Assembly: GCA_947623455.1 (NCBI GenBank)
Contig: OX392532.1
Span: 25,704,792 to 25,768,791 of the forward strand
Direction: 5' to 3'
DNA from: Mimachlamys varia
Lineage: Eukaryota; Mollusca; Bivalvia; Pectinida; Pectinidae
Length of the DNA: 64,000 bases
Shown: piece after piece, positions 45,101 to 54,100 of the stretch
How positions within the stretch are numbered: position 1 is the stretch's first letter
How the letters are laid out: every line of letters starts with the position of its first letter
The notes under the pieces: model-generated
What the model was told of the DNA's origin: nothing
The model's input: only the letters and a program-made list of their open reading frames with translations
The model's database searches: none
Program-made: the position numbers and the translations under genes

Positions 45101-48100
45101 TAAAAAAAGTCATAATATCTTTTTTTCATATTTTTCGTCCTCCATTGTATACTGAAACGAAAAAGAAACGCAACATGGAAAATTGTGATTAATTTTGTAT
45201 TAAATATACATATCTGTATAAAAATCGCCGATATAAACATGCAACCTGCCTAACACCCATACCAATCTTCAAAATCACCCAAGTGTGACTAGAGACCTAT
45301 GCACTTCCGGCGCGGTAAAAACATCAAAAACCGTGCCTGTACAAACATATGCGTTCTTTTTTCATTCAAACCAGTATCAATTCATCACTAACATTGAGCC
45401 ACATCATCGCCAATACTTTTGCAAACAATAATTCCTTTTACAATTATGCCACGGTTATCAAAGGTTGATAGATGACGTGCTATAGCGATGCTTCTGGCAG
45501 GGAACACGCAACTTCACGTCGCTCGACAATTCAGAGTTCACAAATCGACTATTAGTCGATTAGTTTCACGTCTTAACGCAACAGGAAGAGTCGATGACCA
45601 GCCGAGATCAGGACGTCCACGCGTAACGTCGCGACGTCAAGACCGGGTTCTTAGGTTGGCACACCTGCGTAACAGGAGATTAATGGCCGCTGAAACGGCA
45701 AGGAATACGATTGGTAATCATAACCGTCGAATTCATCCCCAAACAGTGATCAACAGACTGCGTGAGGCTAATTTGCGTGCAAGGCGACAGTACGTTGGTT
45801 TACCACTAACACCGCAACGTCGAGCACGTCGTATGCAATGGGCAACGGCACATATGCCCAGACGTTTTCCTATGAGACGATGGAGGTCTATGCTCTTCAC
45901 CGATGAATCTCGATTCACGTTATTTCGAGCAGATGGCCGTCAACGTGTGTACCGGCGTCGAGGCGAACGTTTTGCTGACGTCTGTGTTTTGGAACACTAC
46001 CGATTTGGGGGTGGATCAGTTATGGTTTGGGCGGGAATCTCCCATGGTTTGAAGACGCCTTTGGTGATAGTCAATGGGAATTTAACGGCCGTACGCTATC
46101 GGGATGAGATCCTTAGGCCCCATGTTGTGCCGTTTGTTAGGCAGCATCATCTAACCTTTCAGCAAGATAACGCGAGACCACACGTTGCAAGAGTCTGTAG
46201 AGACTTTCTTGCGACACAGAACATTGCTCCTATAGATTGGCCTCCATATAGCCCCGACCTGTCCCCAATCGAGCATTTGTGGGATGAATTAGACAGAAGA
46301 ATTCGAAATCGCCGTAACCCCCCAAATACCCTCCCTCAGTTAGCAAATGCACTCGTCCAAGAATGGAATAACATTCCAATACGGAAAGTCAATGCCCTGA
46401 TGAACTCAATGCAACAAAGAATTAGAGATGTGATAACTGTTCGAGGAGGACACACACGATATTAGGGCACGGTTTCAAAACTGCTGCCATTTCAACTTGG
46501 ATTCACGTAGGGTACTACCAATCATGACCTTCTAGCAAAGTGACCTGTTCTTAAAAATCTCTAAATATTGAATAAGGATGTTACATCAATATTCAATATT
46601 AACTATTACATATGAAATTTAAACATAATGCTCACAATTATTATTTTATTAAACCTACAATTTGAAGTTGCGTTTCTTTTTCGTTTCAGTATATATTCAA
46701 TATCAAGTATTGTCAATTTCTTTTCACTTTAAGGAGTTACATAAATGCACTGTACAACAACAATATCACATTTTCCTCAGAGTTGCCTACCTTGGCACAC
46801 TCTGCCTGCGCCTCCTTTGCCCGCCGTCGGTACCTGCCCGACTCTGACTTCAGCTGCTGATTGTGTTTCTGTAAACTCTGGATCAGGTTTCTCATCTCAT
46901 GGTTTATTGGTCCTACAGTGACAAGAAATGAATCAAAGCATGTCTTTTACACTGATGAGAAAATTCTTATACATATTTAAAGAGTAACTGTAGTGCAAAT
47001 AGAAACTGAAATGATCAGACTCGTTGTGTCAGCTTTAATACATTGTTGAAAACCGCAACGAAATCGGCCGACCGGTTACAAAGTTACGACAGGTTGAAGT
47101 TTGGTTTTTTACCTGTTTTGCCACACGCTAATTAAGCGCACCGCGAACCGCTAAAAGTTGTGCACACGTATTGGTGACGTCACAACGGGAACACAAGAAA
47201 TTGGGTCCTATGTCTCTCTATATATAATAGTAATATGTACGTCTGGTTGATTAATGATTCAAAATGTATTATACAATGGAATTAAGGGACGTACCATAAT
47301 ATGGGGGTCGGGAGAATAATCTGAAATCGTCATTGAAATAACTTTATTTTTGATTCTTTCATAAATATAGTGTTTATTGATTGTTCAAATTCATTTTAAT
47401 GGACCCATATATATATGCGCTATCATATTGTAATACTCTGTGTCATTTATAATGTCAGTTATACATATCATTTATCCAATGATTCAAGAGTGACTCTTAT
47501 AATAATACCTTTGAATATTGTAAATCTCATGTTAGTGTCCATTATATTACGTAATCAGATTAGCGGGATAATCTACCTGGTCAGTTCGATAACTTCACAC
47601 ATAACTTGTTACTCAAATAGCAAGTAATTAACATTGGAGAGGGGGGGGGCTATCAAAGTTAACTAAATTGTAATAGTTGAGTATGTTGCGGTTATTATCC
47701 CCTCTTTATAACTTCAAAATGTGTACTCTAAATCTGCAGTTACATGTAGATCTCGACTGGAACATAGACTATCGAGTGCACGTGTATCTTTTGAAATCTC
47801 CGTAACCCACCTTCAACCCACACAGTATATGACACTTTTTTTAATTTCGTGTTTGACTCTTCTATTCAACGAGAAAAGTTCTGTTGAAAACTTGCTTGAT
47901 ATGTCTCAGGGACGTATATATGCACATATACGTCCCTGGTATGTCTGTATCACAGTTTTTTCATATTTTATTTTTAACATAAATGAACAAAATGCGGATT
48001 AAAACCACAGGCACTTGTGGCCAGGAGAATAGCCATCTAAATATATAGATAACATAGCGAAATATGATAATTAAAATAAAATATAAAAACTGAATTTTCA

Positions 48101-51100
48101 AATTTTCTTTTTATGTTATTTATCATCTAAAACCATATTGAAAATAATTGCCAAATTTCAGCTTGATACGTCAAGCGGTTTAATTTAACAAAACATCGAC
48201 TATCAGACACTCTTTTTTTGTGAAATTTAACTGCTTGACGTATCAAGCTGAAATTTGGCAATTACTTTCATTATGGTTTTAGATGATTAATAACATAAAA
48301 AGAAAATTGCTAAAGTCAGTTTTTATATTTGATTTTAATAATTCATATTTTGCAAATTATCTATATATTTAGATGACTATTCTCCTGGCCACAAGTGCCT
48401 GTGATTAAAACCAATTAAGTAATCTTCTCATCTTATTATAAAAAAAATGTTCCATGTTCATTTCGTGTCAGTAAAACACAGGGGTTTTCAAAGATCTAAT
48501 CTTTTTTTTCTCAAACAGAATTCGAAATACATTGTCTTGATTTCTATTTCGATGTATGTGCCTGAAGACAGGTAACATCAGGATTTCGCTCATATTCTAT
48601 TTATTTTACAATATTCACGATTTGAAATGGTTTTTTTTATACTGCACAGACATAAATAAATTATCAATGGATAGAAAGCTGTTAACTTTTAATATACACA
48701 CCTATAATTTCTCAATTCACGATTTGAAATGGTTTTTTTTATACTGCACAGACATAAATAAATTATCAATGGATAGAAAGCTGTTAACTTTTAATATACA
48801 CACCTATAATTTCTCAAACATATATAAGGATAAAAAAAGTTGAAATGTGATACCCGTCAAAACAGTTTATACAGGTCGAAAGCATTGATAAAAGTTATAT
48901 ATTTTTATTTTCCAATATACGTACATCGTATTGTACGTATAAAAAGGCTGGTCTTGTCGTTCTATATGACGGTACTAACTGTTCTCTTTGAAGTCCAATA
49001 AAATATATGGTTTTCGAAGTTCCGAGTCTATACACGGAATTAGATTATATCTAAGTCCGTGGTCTAAAGCAACACAAATATCCTTTTCCTTATCTGTTTG
49101 TTTGAGGTTGTTTCTAGGTAGTTTTGTATTTATACAGCCGACCGACATGCTTTAAAAATTTTCAGCGTGCATTTTAAAAGGTGTTACGATCAGTTCCCGC
49201 TGATATGTGCATGCAATCAACGTGACCATCAGTGAATACACACGCCGTTTTAGCGGTGTTATATGAAATAAAATGAGAAAATTAATACCTAATCATATCA
49301 AGTGCATGTTTTGAAGTCTTTCCGCAAAATAATAACCTGTTAATCATGTTAGCGAGTCCGGCGGTTATTGATTTATGGTCGAGTGATCATGACCACGTGT
49401 GCCGCACACCTGTGGAACTCCCGACCCCCCTCACCACTAATTACGGCCCCCTGGGGCATACAACACCTTGGAATTATCAGTAGGGTCATTAATAAACTCC
49501 ATACAACCTTGATATATAATAAGTGTCATATTCTTGAATAGAAGACTCTATACAAGTCTTACGTGATACGATTCATATAATTTTAATATAATGACTACAC
49601 AAGTCTATCAGTGCGGTCACCGTTGTGACGTCACTTCCGGTCGTATGGCAAAATCGGGGATTTTCTGATTTGCGTTCAGGTGTGAAATTTAGAAAAATGG
49701 TCAAAACTTCGTAATTTTTACAAAAAATTTTTTTTCGTGAGAATTATCTCACTTACTATTTACCAATCTTTCCATACACAAAAAATGGTTTTGCACTACA
49801 GTTACTCTTTAAAACTTCAAGAGATGTCACCATCAAAAATTCAACATACAAAAATTCAGTCCAAACATGTAAAACGAGAGCAGGCATTCATTTTAGCACA
49901 AAACGACACAGTCATCACTATACCCAGCTTGTTTCTTGAATGTAACTAGATGTCAATACTGAAATATCGTTTTTGATTTAAATGGTTATAATTCACTCTT
50001 GGTGCACATGCAATTTCTTTGATATGGCCAATGAACTAATAAAAAAAAGTATATCAAATAAAGCACCTGAAAACTACATTCAAAAGAGAGGACCCCAGCT
50101 GTTTTATTGATCGTAATCCAATCAATATTACATATTTATTCCAAAACATTTTCTGTGCAATTCTTCATAACTTGTTAACGTCTGAGACATTGAAACATGA
50201 ATATAGGTCAAATATAGTTCCTGCAACTTGCATTCAAAAGACCAGCCCTGCAACTAAGCAGCTTTGTTGAAGCTAATAAGTTCAACGCAGCATTGATAGG
50301 TTCTTCAACATTTAGCAGGGGAGATAATCATAAATAGGTTCAATCAATTATGAACTGTTTCCAGTAAATCACCTGTCTGTTCGTTCTGTGCCAGGGTCTG
50401 TTCAAACTCGATCCTCAGCATTTCATACTCCTTTCTGACCTGTGCTAGGGCATCCTCCAACTGTATACACTCGCCCCTCAGCTTCTTCTGGCCTCCTAGC
50501 TCGTCACTCTGCACAGACCAGTTCATAAGTTCTATCAAAGCTCCATACATTGATTACTGCTCAATATTTTCACAGAAGTGAATACATTATCTACGGCCTA
50601 TTCCAGTCAATCATCTACTTGACCCCAGGACTCCAAAATGAATCCTTTCTGTCCATGGTTGGTTTCCTACCTCTTACTTCTATTACATATAAAGGATATT
50701 ATCCAAAGAACTTTTATGGGTCGTACCCCTAAACAAAACTTGGAATCCTGGGATGGAGTAAATGTTTTACTGGAAGAGCCCAAATACATATTGTAAAATT
50801 TCCATTATTGGTGCGCAAAGAAATTTGATTCAGAAAACATGAATTAAGAGAGATATCAGTACAATATTACTTGCCTCCATTTGTTCCAGGTGTCGGAGGT
50901 GGGTGTTTTTACTGTTTTGTAGTCGACTACTCGACTCTTCAATCTGAGTACGGAACTGCATGTTGTCATTGTAGAGGACAGAGTACTGAGACTGTAGACA
51001 TTTGTACTCTGTTGTCTCCACGATCACACTCTCAGGCAGGTGTTGGAGCTGTGGGAAACCATATATAATTACTGTAAAGTATGCCAGGAAATTCACAGAA

Positions 51101-54100
51101 TAAAAGCCATAATCACCAGTGTTAATATTGCCATACAAATTGATAATTGTAAATGGTATGCTGCTAAACGTATTTTTGCTATTATGTAGGACCTACAAAA
51201 GTCCTACTTATGCAGTCTTCCTTTTTCTGTATAAGCGATCTTCAATGAAACACTAAATAGGAATACTTGTAGTACAATTTAAAAAAAAGATCAAGTCAAA
51301 ATGAAAGCCAGGACAAACTTGGCACAAAAAAAAAATCAACTACACATATCACCGAGCAGGACACAATTTTTTTTTGTCCCTGAACTTACAGGAATGTTTT
51401 TATTAGACTTTCAGATGGTCAAGGAATCCACTCATGCATAAAAGAAATACTTTCACAAGGTGACAAGTACATGTATTGGCTAGAAAGTCAACTGGATCTT
51501 TGGTCTAACCTATCATTGAACAAAGTAGTAAAATAATTTATTTATATGCAGAAATAAATAATAATCCATATCTGCTTTCTCCGAGCATGGAATTTGTTAC
51601 TTACGTCCATTTTTAATTTCTCAATTTCCGTGAGTGCCTCTTGATGCTCTTTGCTGAGTTTCTCAAGCTCTGTCATTCTATTTGTGGCAAGCTCCCGCTG
51701 TTCTTCCAGATCTTGTATAATCTCATCAAGCTAGAAAGGAAACAAACAATATCATGTCAGGGCAGTGAACACAAGTAGGGATGGTGTAGAGGGAGGAGGT
51801 AATGCAAGAGTAGGGATGGTGTAGAGGGAGGAGGTAATGCGAGAGTAGGGATGGTGTAGAGGGAGTAGGGGGTAATGCGAGAGTAGGGATGGTGTAGAGG
51901 GAGTAGGGGGTAATGCGAGAGTAGGGATGATGTAGAGGGAGAAGGAGGTAATGCGAGAGTAGGGATGGTGTAGAGGGAGTAGGGGGTAATGCGAGAGTAG
52001 GGACGGTGTAGAGGGAGTAGGGGGTAATGCGAGAGTAGGGACGGTGTAGAGGGAGTAGGGGGTAATGCGAGAGTAGGGACGGTGTAGAGGGAGTAGGGGG
52101 TAATGCGAGAGTAGGGATGGTGTAGAGGGAGTAGGGGGTAATGCGAGAGTAGGGATGATGTAGAGGGAGAAGGAGGTAATGCGAGAGTAGGGATGATGTA
52201 GAGGGAGTAGGGGGTAATGCGAGAGTAGGGACGGTGTAGAGGGAGTAGGGGGTAATGCGAGAGTAGGGACGGTGTAGAGGGAGTAGGGGGTAATGCGAGA
52301 GTAGGGATGGTGTAGAGGGAGTAGGGGGTAATGCGAGAGTAGGGACGGTGTAGAGGGAGTAGGGGGTAATGCGAGAGTAGGGACGGTGTAGAGGGAGTAG
52401 GGGGTAATGCAAGAGTAGGGACGGTGTAGAGGGAGTAGGGGGTAATGCGAGAGTAGGGACGGTGTAGAGGGAGTAGGGGGTAATGCGAGAGTAGGGACGG
52501 TGTAGAGGGAGTAGGGGGTAATGCGAGAGTAGGGATGGTGTAGAGGGAGTAGGGGGTAATGCGAGAGTAGGGACGGTGTAGAGGGAGTAGGGGGTAATGC
52601 GAGAGTAGGGATGGTGTAGAGGGAGTAGGGGGTAATGCGAGAGTAGGAATGGCGAATTAGAAGGGATTGAGATAGAGTAGACTAGGGATGGTGAAAGAGT
52701 ATGACTGGTGAGAGTAAGAACGGTGTGCTTGAAAGTTGATTTCAAATAGATCATGTGATTATGTAATTCTGGGTCAGAGTGTATTACTAATTGAAAACAT
52801 GAAATTGCAGGTCAAAAAATATAACTCTCCAGGGACTTTGATGTTTTCAGACAGTGCTCCTGACAGAAATTTGACATCTATCTGTCAAAATGTCTCCATC
52901 TGAAATGAGGGCAAGAGGAAACTTAGCGATGGACAGGATGATGAGATATAGTATGACATGGTAGAAGAAACCGTACCTTATTTTTTGAAACCCCTGTGAT
53001 GCTCTTGCCCCCCTCGACAGGTATGATCATGTTGGTGTCCTGGTAGCTCTGAAGTTTCTGGCAGGCATCCGCCAAATGTCGATCAAGTTTTTCAGCGCGA
53101 GAGTCGGCCTTCTCAAAGTTGTACTCCAGGTCATCCACTTTATTTTTCAGCTCTGCTATTTCTGTCTCGGCAGCTGTCAGCTTGTCCTGTAGCTCTGACA
53201 CCTATAGTAAAGAAAAAGTACAGAAATTTTGTTCTCTGTAATTTTGAATTTGTTCCTGACCTTAGAATCACCAGATTTCAATTTTCTATAACTTCTTGTC
53301 AGAATGAAGAAATAGAACTAGAAAAGGGAACTACACAAAAGTTAATAATAATGTTAAAAACCTGTCAAAGAATGAAGTTGTTATGGGATTATACTGAATT
53401 GGAATGGTTAGGTGTACTGTTTACAAATAGCAAGCATAACCTTTGTCCCTGACTGACGAAATCTGAAACACAGTGATGTCCAAGATATACACATTCTTGA
53501 CCTTTGTAAGAAGTTTGATAAAAATCTGTCAAAGAACGAAGTTGCCATATATATATGCTTATGTTGAATTAGGACAGGACAGGATGGGATGGGTCGGAAT
53601 ATGACAGGATGGGACGCAACGTGATGGGACAGACATAGGCAACACTATATGCCCTCCAATTTTATTGGTGGGGGCTTTTTAAAATCCTTGTGTAACCAGT
53701 GTTTTCTTCAAATACTCACTATATTAACAAAATAGGTATTATGCAGAACACAACGAATGAGTTTATTTCTATATACATGTATCAAGTAGCTTTTAACTCT
53801 GACCTTAAGATGAGTGACCATATTGGTGATGTATTCTATAAATAGTAAGTGAACTCTGACCTTAAGTGTATGTTCGTGATGGCGGGAGTGGAGATGTGTG
53901 ACCATGTTGTGGATCTGTTTGTTTTCCTGTTGTAGGACCACCAGTTCATTCTGCACCACGTCACGAAGAGACAAGACGTCCTCTTCCTCCGGCTCCTCCT
54001 CTTTCACTTCCTCCATGGGCTCCTCCTTGACCTCTTCCTTGACCTCCTCCTTGACCTCCGTCGTCTCTGGTTTAACATCCTCCTCTTCCCCCTCCTCCTT

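Larger units (their letters stand above)
46981..49808. mobile_element. 2.83 kb TTAA-flanked inverted-repeat element in RNF20 intron 9
   Basis: Ends carry a roughly 19-bp inverted repeat (AGAGTAACTGTAGTGCAAA) directly bounded by TTAA on both sides (46977-46980, 49809-49812). TTAA target duplication is typical of piggyBac-type elements, but these termini lack the usual CCC start. No transposase frame is seen. Inside are a nested foldback, a 102-bp tandem duplication, and two TGACGTCA sites in the subterminal regions. Confidence 0.65.

Noticed and set aside
48556..48843. 95-codon plus-strand frame with a 34-residue repeat
   Set aside because: Created by the 102-bp tandem duplication in non-coding element DNA.
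51726..52754. 342-codon minus-strand open frame, Pro/Leu/Ser/Tyr-rich with 38-residue repeat
   Set aside because: Produced entirely by the 38-bp minisatellite cycling through three frames; it lies in an RNF20 intron and shows no splice or conservation support.
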